A stretch of DNA of 64,000 nucleotides from Actinophytocola sp035995025 (lineage in GTDB: Bacteria > Actinomycetota > Actinomycetes > Mycobacteriales > Pseudonocardiaceae): NCBI GenBank assembly GCA_035995025.1, contig DASYKY010000034.1, positions 16,143 to 80,142 of the forward strand, read 5' to 3'. The position numbers were made by a program, and so were the translations under genes. Below are positions 45,408-53,930 of this stretch, piece after piece (position 1 is the first letter of the stretch; every line of letters starts with the position of its first letter). The notes under the pieces are model-generated. The model was not told the origin of the DNA and ran no database searches. It saw only the letters and a list, made by a program, of their open reading frames with translations.

Positions 45408-46478
45408 ATGGCGTTAGGTGACGAGCGCGACCTCGTACCACTGGGAGCCGGATTCGACATCACCAAGCGGGGCTACAGCCGCGTGCAGGTGGAGGAGCAT
45501 CTCGAGCAGCTCGATGGTCAGCTGAAACTGCTGGCCGCCGATCGCAACGCGGCGGCGGGTCAGGCGGGCGAGCTCACCGCTCAGCTCGAGGTGGCCCGGA
45601 CGACCATCGACGAGATGCGCGGGCAGATCGAGCGCCTCTCCATGCCGCCGACCACGATGGAGGGTCTGTCCGAGCGCCTGCAGCGGATGCTGCGGCTCGC
45701 GCAGGAGGAGCGCGAGGAGGTCAACGCCAAGGCCAAGACCGAGGCAGACCACATCCGCGCCGACGCCGAGGCGGACGCCGGGCGGCTGCGCCAGCAGTAC
45801 AAGAAGCAACTCGCCGAGCTGGACGAGCGGCGCGGCGCCATGGAGGCCGAGCACCGCGGCGTGCTGGAGAAGGCCCGCGCCGACGCCTCCGAGATCACCG
45901 CGAAGGCCGAGGCCGAGCGGAACAAGCTGGACGCCGAGGCCGAGCAGCGCCGCACTACGGTCGAGGAGGACTTCGAGATCGCGATGGCGTCGCGGCGCAC
46001 CGAGTCGATGCGCTCGCTCGCCGAGCAGGAGGCGACATCGAAGTCGGAGGCCGAGCGGCGCGTACGCGAGGCCGCCGAGGAGGCCAACCGGCGCCGGCAC
46101 GACGCGATCACCGAGTCGACGGCGCGCCTGCAGGAGTCGTCGGACGAGGCGCACCGGCGGGTCCGGGAAGCCACCGAGGAGGCCAACCGCCGGATCAACC
46201 ACGCCGCGGAGCGCGTCGACGCGCTGCGGCAGCTGCGCACGCGGGTGGCCGAGCAGCTCGCGTCGGCCCGCGACCTGGTGGCCGACGCGCACGAGAGCCT
46301 CGAGATCGCCGCGCCCGCGTTCGAGTACCTGCCGGAGGAGAAGGAAGCCGCCAGGAAGCCCACACCCGCCCCGCGCAAGGCCGGCCCGGTACCCGGGCCG
46401 CCGCAGGAGCAGTGGGAGCTCTCGGACGAGGTTCCGGTCGACGTCTCCCAGGCCCCCACGAAGCGCATCGCCCGCTAG
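45408..46478 (+). CDS. DivIVA-like coiled-coil protein (Scy/FilP-type)
   Basis: A 356-aa protein. The N-terminal GFDITKRGYSRVQVEEHLEQL is a DivIVA-type lipid-binding motif; residues ~30-290 form a long charged coiled coil rich in Glu, Arg and Ala; the tail is Pro-rich. It resembles polar-growth cytoskeletal proteins of actinomycetes, but it is shorter than Scy. A TAGCGT box six bases before ATG suggests leaderless expression. It ends at the second repeat cluster. Confidence 0.85.
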   Translation: MALGDERDLVPLGAGFDITKRGYSRVQVEEHLEQLDGQLKLLAADRNAAAGQAGELTAQLEVARTTIDEMRGQIERLSMPPTTMEGLSERLQRMLRLAQEEREEVNAKAKTEADHIRADAEADAGRLRQQYKKQLAELDERRGAMEAEHRGVLEKARADASEITAKAEAERNKLDAEAEQRRTTVEEDFEIAMASRRTESMRSLAEQEATSKSEAERRVREAAEEANRRRHDAITESTARLQESSDEAHRRVREATEEANRRINHAAERVDALRQLRTRVAEQLASARDLVADAHESLEIAAPAFEYLPEEKEAARKPTPAPRKAGPVPGPPQEQWELSDEVPVDVSQAPTKRIAR

Positions 46479-46483
46479 AACCC

Positions 46484-46578
46484 GCGAGTCCAACGCTCGA
46501 CCCCCGCGAGTCCAACACTCAGGACGCGTGGGTCGATGCGCGAGCGTTCGACTCGCCTGCCCGGAGTGTTGGACTCGC
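46484..46578 (+). repeat. Second cluster of the GCGAGTCCAACGYTC repeat
   Basis: Two forward copies (46484-46498, 46506-46520) and two reverse copies (46542-46556, 46564-46578) fill the space between converging DivIVA-like and deaminase genes, beginning five bases after a stop codon. Same layout as 9814-9936. Confidence 0.85.
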
Positions 46579-46587
46579 GGGGTGAGG

Positions 46588-47028
46588 TCAGTCTCCGATG
46601 TCCTCGTTCCACAAGTCCGGGTGTGTGGCGATGAAGTCGGTCATCAGCGCCACGCAGCGGGCGTCGTCGACGATCGTGATGCGGACGCCTTGCTCAGCCA
46701 GCCATTCGTGGCCGCCGCTGAACGTCGTGGCCTCGCCGATGATCACGTGCGGGATCGCGAACTGGCGGACCAGGCCGCTGCAGTACCAGCACGGCGAGAG
46801 CGTGGTGACCATCGTCGTGTCGCGGTAATGGCGGCGGCGGCCCGCGTTGCGGAACGCGGTCGTCTCCGCGTGCATCGACGGGTCGCCGTCCTGGACGCGG
46901 CGGTTGTGGCCGCGGCCGAGCACCTCACCCGCCGGGCCGAGCAGGGCCGCGCCGATCGGGATGCCGCCCTCCCCCAGGCCCTGGCGCGCCTCCTCGACGG
47001 CGACGTCGATCATGCCCGCAAGATCCAT
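46588..47028 (-). CDS. Cytosine deaminase of the yeast Fcy1 type (CDA fold)
   Basis: A 146-aa zinc deaminase. The active site is H53-A-E55 and C80-xx-C83 (TLSPCWYC). The motif GIPIGAALLGPAGEVLGRGHN, and the ending WNEDIGD, closely resemble yeast cytosine deaminase rather than bacterial CodA, which is an unrelated amidohydrolase. The substrate could also be isocytosine or a related base. It faces the repeat cluster at its 3' end. Confidence 0.88.
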   Translation of the reverse strand: MDLAGMIDVAVEEARQGLGEGGIPIGAALLGPAGEVLGRGHNRRVQDGDPSMHAETTAFRNAGRRRHYRDTTMVTTLSPCWYCSGLVRQFAIPHVIIGEATTFSGGHEWLAEQGVRITIVDDARCVALMTDFIATHPDLWNEDIGD

Positions 47029-47094
47029 GCCTCATTCTGCGTTCGGGTTGCCCAGCACGGTAGGTTTACCCGCGAGTAGATAACGGGAGGCAAC

Positions 47095-47547
47095 ATGGCG
47101 GCTTACCGGACCGTGGTCGTCGGAACCGACGGCTCGGACTCCTCCTACCTCGCGGTCGACCGGGCGGCGGCGATCGCCGCGGACAGCGGGGCCACGCTGG
47201 TCATCGCGTGTGCCTACCACCCCGCCCGGGCCGACGACGTCACCAAGGCGCAGGACGAGCTCGGCGACGACGTGGCCTACCAGGTCGTCGGGTCGACGCC
47301 GGCCGAGGAGACCGTGCGCACCGCCGCGGAGCGCGCCCGCCGGGCGGGCGCGCGGCAGGTCGACACCGTCGTGGTGGACGGCGAGCCGGTGCACACGTTG
47401 GCCAAGGTGGTCGCCGACCGCGCGGCCGACCTGCTGGTGGTCGGCAACCGCGGGCTCAACACGCTCGCCGGCCGGCTCCTCGGCTCGGTCCCCGCGGAGG
47501 CGGCCCGCAAGTCGCACGTCGACGTTCTCATCGTCCACACGACGTGA
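47095..47547 (+). CDS. Universal stress protein (UspA family)
   Basis: A 150-aa single-domain USP with N-terminal VVVGTDGSDSS and an ATP-binding G2xG9xGS-like motif in GNRGLNTLAGRLLGSVP. GGGAGG precedes the ATG. Its TGA overlaps the GTG of the adenylate cyclase gene, implying a joint stress/cAMP role, possibly cAMP or ATP binding. That function is inferred. Confidence 0.94.
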   Translation: MAAYRTVVVGTDGSDSSYLAVDRAAAIAADSGATLVIACAYHPARADDVTKAQDELGDDVAYQVVGSTPAEETVRTAAERARRAGARQVDTVVVDGEPVHTLAKVVADRAADLLVVGNRGLNTLAGRLLGSVPAEAARKSHVDVLIVHTT

Positions 47548-48671
47548 CCCGCTCGGGCGAGGACGTCGAGGCGCTGCAGCAGCACATCGAGCGGATCCTG
47601 CTCGGCGGCGACCGCACCTACACGCGCGCCGAGGTCGTCGAGCGGTCCGGCGTGCCCCTCGAACGGGCCACCGCGCTGTGGCGGGCGCTCGGCTTCCCGA
47701 CCGCGGGCGACGACGAGGCCGTGTTCACCGACGGCGACGTCCGCGCGCTGCGCACGGTCAACGAGCTGATCCGGGCCGGCCTCATCGAGCCGGCCGTGGC
47801 GATCTCCAGCGCGCGGATGATCGGCCAGCACCTGTCCCGGCTCGCCGAGTCGCAGGTGCTCATGCTGCGCGACGTCGTCGCGGCCAACCCCGAGCTGGCC
47901 GACGAACGGCAGCTCGGCCGGCTCGTCGAGCACCTGACGCCGGACCTGGAGCAGCTGCAGGACTTCGTGTGGCGGCGGCACCTCGCGGCGTACTCGGTGC
48001 GCATGCTCGTGGCCTCCGACGAGGAGATCGACGAGCGGCGGCAGGTCGTCGGGTTCGCCGACATGGTCGGCTTCACGAGCCTCACCCGGCGCTCCACGGA
48101 GGCCGAGCTGGTGGCCGTGGTGGACCGCTTCGACGCGATGGCCGCCGAGGTCGTGGCCGACAACCACGGCCGGATCGTGAAGATGCTTGGCGACGAGGTG
48201 CTGTTCGTGGCCGACTCCCCCGCCGACGGCGCGGAGATCGCGCTGACGCTGCTGGCGCGGGCGGAGGAGCTGCCGGACGTGCCGTCGCTGCGGGCCGGGC
48301 TCGCGCTGGGCCGGGTGCTCAACCGGTTCGGCGACGTGTACGGCGCGGTGGTCAACATCGCGGCCCGGCTGACGTCGATCGCGCGGCCGGGCACCGTGCT
48401 GATCGACCGCGAGCTGGCCGAGACCCTGCACGACGAGGCCGCGTACACGGTCCGCCACCGCCGCCCGACGTCGGTGCGCGGCTACACCCGGCTGCGCTCC
48501 GCGAGCCTGCGCCGCGCGGGCGAGGAGTCACCGTCGCTTGCCAAGTCCGCACAGCAGATCGCCGCCGACTTCCTCGGCCTGACGGGCGACGGCCAGGAGC
48601 CGGAGGACCCGCACATCCCGCTCGAGCCCGACGACGACGACCGCCCCCGCCGACGTCGCAGGCGGCGCTAG
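47544..48671 (+). CDS. Class III adenylate cyclase with regulatory N-terminal domain
   Basis: A 375-aa enzyme. Residues ~1-160 form the helical autoinhibitory domain of Rv1264-type cyclases. The catalytic domain has metal Asp D173 (GFADMVGFTSL) and D217 (KMLGDEVLF), adenine-specifying K213 and D264, and transition-state N271/R275 (VVNIAAR). All key residues are intact, so it should make cAMP; pH or fatty-acid sensing as in Rv1264 is possible. The C-terminus is a long Arg-rich tail. It is coupled to the USP gene. Confidence 0.93.
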   Translation: MTRSGEDVEALQQHIERILLGGDRTYTRAEVVERSGVPLERATALWRALGFPTAGDDEAVFTDGDVRALRTVNELIRAGLIEPAVAISSARMIGQHLSRLAESQVLMLRDVVAANPELADERQLGRLVEHLTPDLEQLQDFVWRRHLAAYSVRMLVASDEEIDERRQVVGFADMVGFTSLTRRSTEAELVAVVDRFDAMAAEVVADNHGRIVKMLGDEVLFVADSPADGAEIALTLLARAEELPDVPSLRAGLALGRVLNRFGDVYGAVVNIAARLTSIARPGTVLIDRELAETLHDEAAYTVRHRRPTSVRGYTRLRSASLRRAGEESPSLAKSAQQIAADFLGLTGDGQEPEDPHIPLEPDDDDRPRRRRRRR

Positions 48672-49417
48672 GCGCCGAGCCAGTTCCCGAGCGCACCCGC
48701 GAACTCGTCCGGGATCTCCAGCGGCGCCAGGTGTCCCGCACCCGCCAGCTCCACGAACGTCGCCTTCGGCAGCGCGGCCGCCATCGCCGCCGCCTCGTCG
48801 CGCGGGATCAGGGCGTCCTCCTCGCCCCGGAGGACCAGGGCCGGAATGTCGGCCTCCCGCAACACGTCCAGCGAGTCCGGCCGGGCGGCCATCGCGCGCT
48901 GGGCCCACGCCACCGCCGCCGGCGGCTGGTCGGCGATCAGCCCGCGCACGGTCGCCTCCACCGCCGGGCGGCTCGCCAGGGTCGTCGCGCCCAGCAGGGT
49001 CGTGCGCATCTCATCGGCCAGCCAGCCGATGCCGTCCGCCTCGGCGCGGGCGGCCATCGCGAACCGGTTCGTGCGGGCGGCCTCGGTGTCCGCGGACGCC
49101 TTCGTGTTGACCAGGACCAGGCCGCTGATCCGGGACGGCGCGATGCGCCGCAGGGCCATCGCCACGTAGCCGCCCATCGAGCAGCCACCGACGATCGCGC
49201 GCGCGATGCCGAGCCGGTCCAGCGTCGCGAGCACGCCCCACGCGGCGAGGCGCAGGTCCGGCCCGCCGGCCGCGGGCGCGCCGCCGAACCCGGGCAGATC
49301 GGGCGTCACCAGGCGGTCGCCCAGCGCCGGGCGCAGGCCGTCCCACATGCGCGAGTCGAGGGGAAACGCGTGCAGCAGGACCACAGGATCAGACGAATGC
49401 ACGTCACCATCCTGCAC
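48668..49417 (-). CDS. Alpha/beta hydrolase
   Basis: A 249-aa hydrolase with HAFPLDSRMWD oxyanion region, nucleophile S80 in VGGCSMGGYVAM, acid near 197 (RGEEDALIP) and catalytic His in GAGHLAPLE. It resembles 3-oxoadipate enol-lactonase-like enzymes, but the substrate is not assignable. Its 3' end overlaps that of the cyclase gene by 4 bp. Confidence 0.92.
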   Translation of the reverse strand: MQDGDVHSSDPVVLLHAFPLDSRMWDGLRPALGDRLVTPDLPGFGGAPAAGGPDLRLAAWGVLATLDRLGIARAIVGGCSMGGYVAMALRRIAPSRISGLVLVNTKASADTEAARTNRFAMAARAEADGIGWLADEMRTTLLGATTLASRPAVEATVRGLIADQPPAAVAWAQRAMAARPDSLDVLREADIPALVLRGEEDALIPRDEAAAMAAALPKATFVELAGAGHLAPLEIPDEFAGALGNWLGA

Positions 49418-49440
49418 CGGCGGATGACATGATGCGGGAC

Positions 49441-50496
49441 ATGCCCCTCAGTGTCCGTGCCGACCTCGCCGACCTGCCGAACTACGTGCCCGGCCGCAAG
49501 ATCCCCGGCGCGATCGTGCTGTCCAGCAACGAAGTCTCGACCCCCGCGCCGCAGTCCGTGCTGACCGCGATCGCGAACGCGGCGGCCGAGGTGAACCGGT
49601 ACCCGCAGATGGCGAACGACGACGTGCTGGCCAGGACCGCCGCGTATCTCGGGGAGCCCGAGGAGCGGGTCGCGATCGGCGCCGGGTCGGTGGCGATCGG
49701 CCAGCAGTACGTGCAGGCCATGTGCCGCGAGGGCGACGAGGTGGTGTTCGCCTGGCGGTCGTTCGAGGCGTACCCGATCATCACCCACGTCGTCGGCGCG
49801 CGGAGCGTGAAGGTGCCGCTCACCGCCGACCACCGGCACGACCTCGACGCCATGGCCGACGCCTGCACCGACCGGACCCGGGTGCTGTTCGTGGCGAACC
49901 CGAACAACCCGACCGGCACCGCGATGCGCACGGCCGAGCTGGAGCGCTTCCTCGACCGGGTGCCCGACCACGTGCTGATCGTGCTCGACGAGGCCTACGG
50001 CGAGTTCGTCACCGACCCGGACGTGCCGGACGGGCTGAAGCTGGCGCAGGGGCGGGAGAACGTCGCCGTGTCGCGGACGTTCTCCAAGGCGTACGGGCTG
50101 GCCGGCGTCCGGGTCGGCTACTCGGTGGCCTCGCCGCTGGTGACGGAGGCGGTGCGCAAGGTCGGCATCCCGTTCGGGGTGAACCGGGTGGCGCAGGCGG
50201 CGGCGATCGCGTCGATGGACGCGGCGGAGGAGCTGCTGGCCCGCTGCGCCCCGGTGACCGCCGAGCGGGAGCGGGTGCACGCGGCGCTGCTGGAGATGGG
50301 CTACGACGTGCCGCCGACGCAGGCCAACTTCGTGTGGCTGCTGCTGGGCGAGCGGACGGCTGCGTTCAACGAGCACTGCCTGGAGCAGAAGGTCGTGGTG
50401 CGGGCGTTCGCGGGCGAGGGCGCCCGGGTGACGGTCAGCGGGCTGCCGGAGGAGAACGACGCCTTCCTCGCGGCAGCCCGCTCGTTCCCGCGCTAG
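49441..50496 (+). CDS. Aromatic/histidinol-phosphate aminotransferase (Pat/HisC2 type)
   Basis: A 351-aa fold-type I PLP enzyme with Schiff-base lysine K216 (SRTFSKAYGLAGVRVGY), FVANPNNPTGT, LDEAYGEFV and the Pat-like motif FAWRSFEAYPI. It probably makes Phe/Tyr or histidinol phosphate. The ATG at 49441 was chosen as it lies six bases after a CATGAT box (leaderless); ATGs at 49429/49432 are in frame. No his operon is nearby, favouring Pat. Confidence 0.91.
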   Translation: MPLSVRADLADLPNYVPGRKIPGAIVLSSNEVSTPAPQSVLTAIANAAAEVNRYPQMANDDVLARTAAYLGEPEERVAIGAGSVAIGQQYVQAMCREGDEVVFAWRSFEAYPIITHVVGARSVKVPLTADHRHDLDAMADACTDRTRVLFVANPNNPTGTAMRTAELERFLDRVPDHVLIVLDEAYGEFVTDPDVPDGLKLAQGRENVAVSRTFSKAYGLAGVRVGYSVASPLVTEAVRKVGIPFGVNRVAQAAAIASMDAAEELLARCAPVTAERERVHAALLEMGYDVPPTQANFVWLLLGERTAAFNEHCLEQKVVVRAFAGEGARVTVSGLPEENDAFLAAARSFPR

Positions 50497-50942
50497 CCGC
50501 GCTTGCGCAGCCGGTCCAGCGCGTACGCGCCCGGGCCGGCGACCGCGATGAGCAGGAAGATCCAGCTGTACAGGGCGGCCGGCTCGCCGCCGTTGGTCAA
50601 CGGCAGCAGCCCGGTCGGCTGGTGCACGACGAAGTACCCGTAGGCCATCGCGCCCGAGCACAGCAGCGCGGCGGTCCGGGTGCAGAGGCCGATGCCGACG
50701 AGCCCGCCGGCGACGACGTGGATCACGCCGACCCACCAGTAGGGCCAGACCCCGAACGGGACGGCGGTGCCCTGGCCGTCGACGCCGCCGAAGGCGCCGA
50801 ACAGGCCCTGCAGGCCGTGGCAGACGAACAGGAACGAGACGACGACGCGGGTGGCGGCCAGCGCCCTGGTCTGCGCGCTCGGCCGGGCGGCGGCCGGAGT
50901 CGTCGTCGTGGTGGTCGTGGGCTGCGACAGGGTCGCGGTCAT
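50493..50942 (-). CDS. DoxX-family membrane protein
   Basis: A 149-aa protein with four membrane helices after a Thr-rich cytosolic head; LFVCHGLQGLFGAFGG and AGGLVGIGLCTRTAAL are DoxX-like motifs. Homologues act in thiol/redox membrane complexes, but no partner is nearby. It overlaps the aminotransferase 3' end by 4 bp. Confidence 0.9.
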   Translation of the reverse strand: MTATLSQPTTTTTTTPAAARPSAQTRALAATRVVVSFLFVCHGLQGLFGAFGGVDGQGTAVPFGVWPYWWVGVIHVVAGGLVGIGLCTRTAALLCSGAMAYGYFVVHQPTGLLPLTNGGEPAALYSWIFLLIAVAGPGAYALDRLRKRG

Positions 50943-50966
50943 GGTGATACCTCTCGTTGTTGTCTC

Positions 50967-51014
50967 GTTGTCGTGTCAGGCGGTTGTCGTGTCAGGCGGT
51001 TGTCGTGTCAGGCG
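50967..51014. repeat. Three exact 16-bp tandem copies
   Basis: GTTGTCGTGTCAGGCG repeated three times at 50967-50982, 50983-50998 and 50999-51014. The last copy contains the stop codon of the minus-strand gene ending at 51008; the others lie just upstream of the DoxX start on the same strand. Confidence 0.95.
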
Positions 51015-51292
51015 GCCAGCAGTGGCTGGTCCGCGTGTGCGCGGACGCGCTCGGCGAACTGCCGCCGGGCGGCCGCGACGCGCCGCCAGTGCGCGGTGCG
51101 CTCCGCGGCGGCCGAGGCGCTGACGGTCGTCAGCACGTCGGCCGCGCGGGCCGCGGACTCGATCTCCGCGGCGGCGGCGTGGAAGGCACCCGCGTCGATC
51201 AGCGAGTAGGCGCGTCGCATCTCGGCCTGCGCGGTCGCGTAGATCGCGTAGGCGGTCATGTTGTCCGCGAGCGAACCGAGTGGGTGAGACAC
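51008..51292 (-). CDS. Small conserved helical protein
   Basis: A 94-aa Ala- and Arg-rich helical protein starting at the GTG at 51292, which has GGAGAG seven bases upstream; an ATG at 51259 would give 83 aa. It has no membrane segment or cysteine. No function is assigned. Its stop lies in the third 16-bp repeat unit. Confidence 0.7.
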   Translation of the reverse strand: MSHPLGSLADNMTAYAIYATAQAEMRRAYSLIDAGAFHAAAAEIESAARAADVLTTVSASAAAERTAHWRRVAAARRQFAERVRAHADQPLLAA

Positions 51293-51415
51293 CGGACTCT
51301 CCGATCTGTGCCGTCGGGCTCCTTCACCGACGCGTCGAAGGGCGGGCGGCCGGATCGACACCCGGCTTCAAGATTCTTTCGGCTCGGTCCCGGCGTTTGC
51401 CGACTCGCGGGAGCG

Positions 51416-51474
51416 GAGCGTTGGACTCGCAGGACCGGAGCGTTGGACTCGCGCGGGCGGAGGGTTGGACTCGC
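51416..51474 (-). repeat. Third cluster of the GCGAGTCCAACGYTC repeat, single orientation
   Basis: Three copies, all in one orientation (51416-51430, 51438-51452, 51460-51474), a few bases past the stop of the minus-strand gene at 51479. Unlike the other two clusters there are no clear inverted partners; a partial unit (GACTCGCGGG) lies near 51402. The 186-bp stretch 51293-51478 holds nothing else I can support. Confidence 0.82.
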
Positions 51475-51478
51475 GGAG

Positions 51479-51769
51479 CTACCAGTACCGGCTGGTCGGG
51501 CGGCGGCGGTGGCGGGCCTGCCAGCACGACTCGTGCCAGTGGCGGCGGTCGGCGACGCCGCCGGACTCGTCCGCGGGCCACACCACCACGTGCGCGGTGC
51601 CGGGGCGGATCTCGTGGTCGCAGCCCGGGCAGCGGTACGTCTTCGTCGTCTGGGTGCCGGGAACCTTGCGGACCAGCCAGTCGCCGTCGCCACCCGACTC
51701 CAGCTGCTGCCAGCCGCCGGAGGGCGGACGTGGCGGCTGGGTGCGCCGCTCCCGGTTACGACGAGGCAC
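51479..51769 (-). CDS. Small zinc-finger-like protein
   Basis: A 96-aa basic protein. A putative zinc site is CPGCDHE followed by H-W-H-x-x-C (RHWHESCW), within the conserved segment TYRCPGCDHEIRPGTAHVVV. Actinobacterial homologues are sometimes labelled ATP/GTP-binding, which no motif here supports. Its start faces the FmdB gene, 35 bp away. Confidence 0.8.
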   Translation of the reverse strand: MPRRNRERRTQPPRPPSGGWQQLESGGDGDWLVRKVPGTQTTKTYRCPGCDHEIRPGTAHVVVWPADESGGVADRRHWHESCWQARHRRRPTSRYW

Positions 51770-51804
51770 GGTCGATCACGTTAGCGGCAGGGCACAATGG
51801 TGGC

Positions 51805-52020
51805 GTGCCGACATACGAGTACCGCTGCCACGACTGCGCGACGACGTTCGACCTGCAGCGCCCGATGAGCGCGTCGTCCGACCCGGCGGCCTGCCCCGAG
51901 GGCCATTCCAACACCGTCAAGCTCCTGTCCACGATCGCGCTCACCGGCGCGGCCGGCGACGGCGCGAGCATGCCCACCGGCGGTGGCTGCTGCGGCGGCG
52001 CGTGCGGGTGCGGCGGTTAG
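51805..52020 (+). CDS. FmdB-family zinc ribbon protein
   Basis: A 71-aa protein with the family start PTYEYRCHDCATTFDL; Cys pairs C8/C11 and a later CPEGH form a rubredoxin-like zinc ribbon. A Gly/Cys-rich tail (GGGCCGGACGCGG) ends it. The GTG follows a CACAAT box, suggesting leaderless translation. It overlaps the 3' end of the next minus-strand gene by 4 bp. FmdB proteins are putative regulators. Confidence 0.92.
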   Translation: MPTYEYRCHDCATTFDLQRPMSASSDPAACPEGHSNTVKLLSTIALTGAAGDGASMPTGGGCCGGACGCGG

Positions 52021-53792
52021 TCGTACCGCCGGAAGCCCTTGCCTGCCTTGCGGCCCAGCCGCCCGGCGGTGACCAGGTGCTCCAGCAGCGGTGCCGGCGC
52101 GAACCCGGCGTCGCGGAACTCGTAGTACAGCGTGCGCTCGATCGCCAGCGACACGTCCAGCCCGACCACGTCGAGCAGCTCGAACGGCCCCATCGGCAGG
52201 CCGCAGCCCACCCTCATCGCCGTGTCGATGTCGTCGGCCTCCGCGTAGTGCCCCTCCAGCATCTTCACCGCGTCGTTCAGGTACGGGAACAGCAGCGCGT
52301 TCACGATGAAACCCGCCCGGTCCGCGCAGTGCACGGGAACCTTGCCGATCCGCTGGCACACCACCCGCGCGGTGGCCACGACGTCCGCGGCCACCGCGAT
52401 GGTCGACACCACCTCGACGAGCTTCATCACCGGCGCCGGGTTGAAGAAGTGCAGCCCCACCACGTCCGCCGGGCGTGTGGTGGCCGCCGCGCACTCGACC
52501 ACGGGCAGCGAGGACGTCGTCGTCGCGAGCACCGCGCCCGGCTTGACCACCTCGTCCAGCGCGCCGAACACCGCGCGCTTGACCGCCAGGTCCTCGGCGA
52601 CCGCCTCGATCACCAGGTCGCAGTCGGCCAGCTCGTCGAGCTCCACGACGCCGCGGATCCGGCCCAGCACCGCCTCGCGATCCTCTTCGGACAGCCGGCC
52701 CTTGACCACCTGGCGGTCCAGCGACCGGCGCACGGCGCCGAGCGCCGCGTCCGCCCGTGCTGCGGCGCGCGCACGCAGCACGACGTCGAAACCCTTGCGC
52801 GCGAACACTTCCGCGATCCCGGTGGCCATCGTTCCGGTGCCCACGACGCCGACGCGTTGAACGTCCCGTGTGGACAACTCGGCCGCGGCCGGGCCCGGGG
52901 TGAGCGAGTCGGTAACCACGGTCGGCGAGTCGACGCCGTCGTAGGTGTAGAAGCCGCGCCCGGACTTGCGGCCGAGCAGGCCCGCGGTGATCATCTGCCG
53001 CAGGATCGGGGCCGGCGCGTGCAAACGGTTGCGCGACTGGCGGTACATCGTCTCGAGGATCTCGTAGGCGGTGTCCAGCCCGATCAGGTCGAGCAGCGCG
53101 AGCGGCCCCATCGGGTAGCCGCAGCCGAACCGCATCGCCGCGTCGAGGTCCTCGCGGGTGGCGTAGCGGGACTCGTACATGGACACGGCGTGGTTGAGGT
53201 AGCCGAACAGCAGCGCGTTCGCGATGAACCCGGCCCGGTCGCCGATCACCACCGGCTCCTTGCCGAGCTTGCGGGCGAGCGCCGCGACGTCGGCGACCAC
53301 GTCCGGCTCGGTGACCACCGTGCGCACGACCTCCACGAGCCGCAGCACCGGCGCCGGGTTGAAGAAGTGCAGCCCGACGACCTTGCCCGGCCGCCCGGTG
53401 TGCACGCCGATCTCGGTGACCGACAGCGAGGACGTGTTCGACGCGAGGATCACGTCCGGCCGGCAGACCTCCTCCAGCTCGGTGAACACCCGGGCCTTCA
53501 GCTCGAGGCTCTCCGGGATGGCCTCGACGACCAGGTCCGCGTCGGCCAGGTCGGTGAGCTTCGTCGTGTACGTGATCCGGTCCAGCAGCGCCTCGCGCGC
53601 GGCCTCGTCGAGCTTGCCGCCGGCGCGGGCCCGCTCGGTGGAGTGCTCGATGTGCTCGCGGGCGCGGGCGATGCAGTCCTCGTCCAGTTCGACGCCGATC
53701 ACCCGGATGCCCGTGCGGGCCACCACCTCGGCGATCCCGGCACCCATCGTGCCCAGCCCGACCACTCCGACACATCCGAACTCGCGCGCCAT
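52017..53792 (-). CDS. Double-length 3-hydroxyacyl-CoA dehydrogenase
   Basis: A 591-aa protein containing two complete 3-hydroxybutyryl-CoA dehydrogenase units (about 1-285 and 316-591), each with its own NAD-binding site (GLGTMGAG; GTGTMATG), HFFNPAP motif, GFIANALLF/GFIVNALLF and C-terminal dimer domain (LLGRKSGRGFYTYD; RLGRKAGKGFRRYD). Family members are usually ~285 aa. It would convert acetoacetyl-CoA to 3-hydroxybutyryl-CoA or oxidise hydroxyacyl-CoAs. The second glycine motif is less perfect, so the copies may differ in activity. Confidence 0.93.
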   Translation of the reverse strand: MAREFGCVGVVGLGTMGAGIAEVVARTGIRVIGVELDEDCIARAREHIEHSTERARAGGKLDEAAREALLDRITYTTKLTDLADADLVVEAIPESLELKARVFTELEEVCRPDVILASNTSSLSVTEIGVHTGRPGKVVGLHFFNPAPVLRLVEVVRTVVTEPDVVADVAALARKLGKEPVVIGDRAGFIANALLFGYLNHAVSMYESRYATREDLDAAMRFGCGYPMGPLALLDLIGLDTAYEILETMYRQSRNRLHAPAPILRQMITAGLLGRKSGRGFYTYDGVDSPTVVTDSLTPGPAAAELSTRDVQRVGVVGTGTMATGIAEVFARKGFDVVLRARAAARADAALGAVRRSLDRQVVKGRLSEEDREAVLGRIRGVVELDELADCDLVIEAVAEDLAVKRAVFGALDEVVKPGAVLATTTSSLPVVECAAATTRPADVVGLHFFNPAPVMKLVEVVSTIAVAADVVATARVVCQRIGKVPVHCADRAGFIVNALLFPYLNDAVKMLEGHYAEADDIDTAMRVGCGLPMGPFELLDVVGLDVSLAIERTLYYEFRDAGFAPAPLLEHLVTAGRLGRKAGKGFRRYD

Positions 53793-53930
53793 GGGCCACC
53801 TCCGGAGACCGACGAATCGGGTAGGCCGGATGCTACCTGCCAGTAACTACGATCGCTGGCCCGTCGTGGCACGGCTCACGGGGCCGGGAGCGCGGCGAAC
53901 ATCAGCCGGATGCCTGGTCCCGGCGACGTG

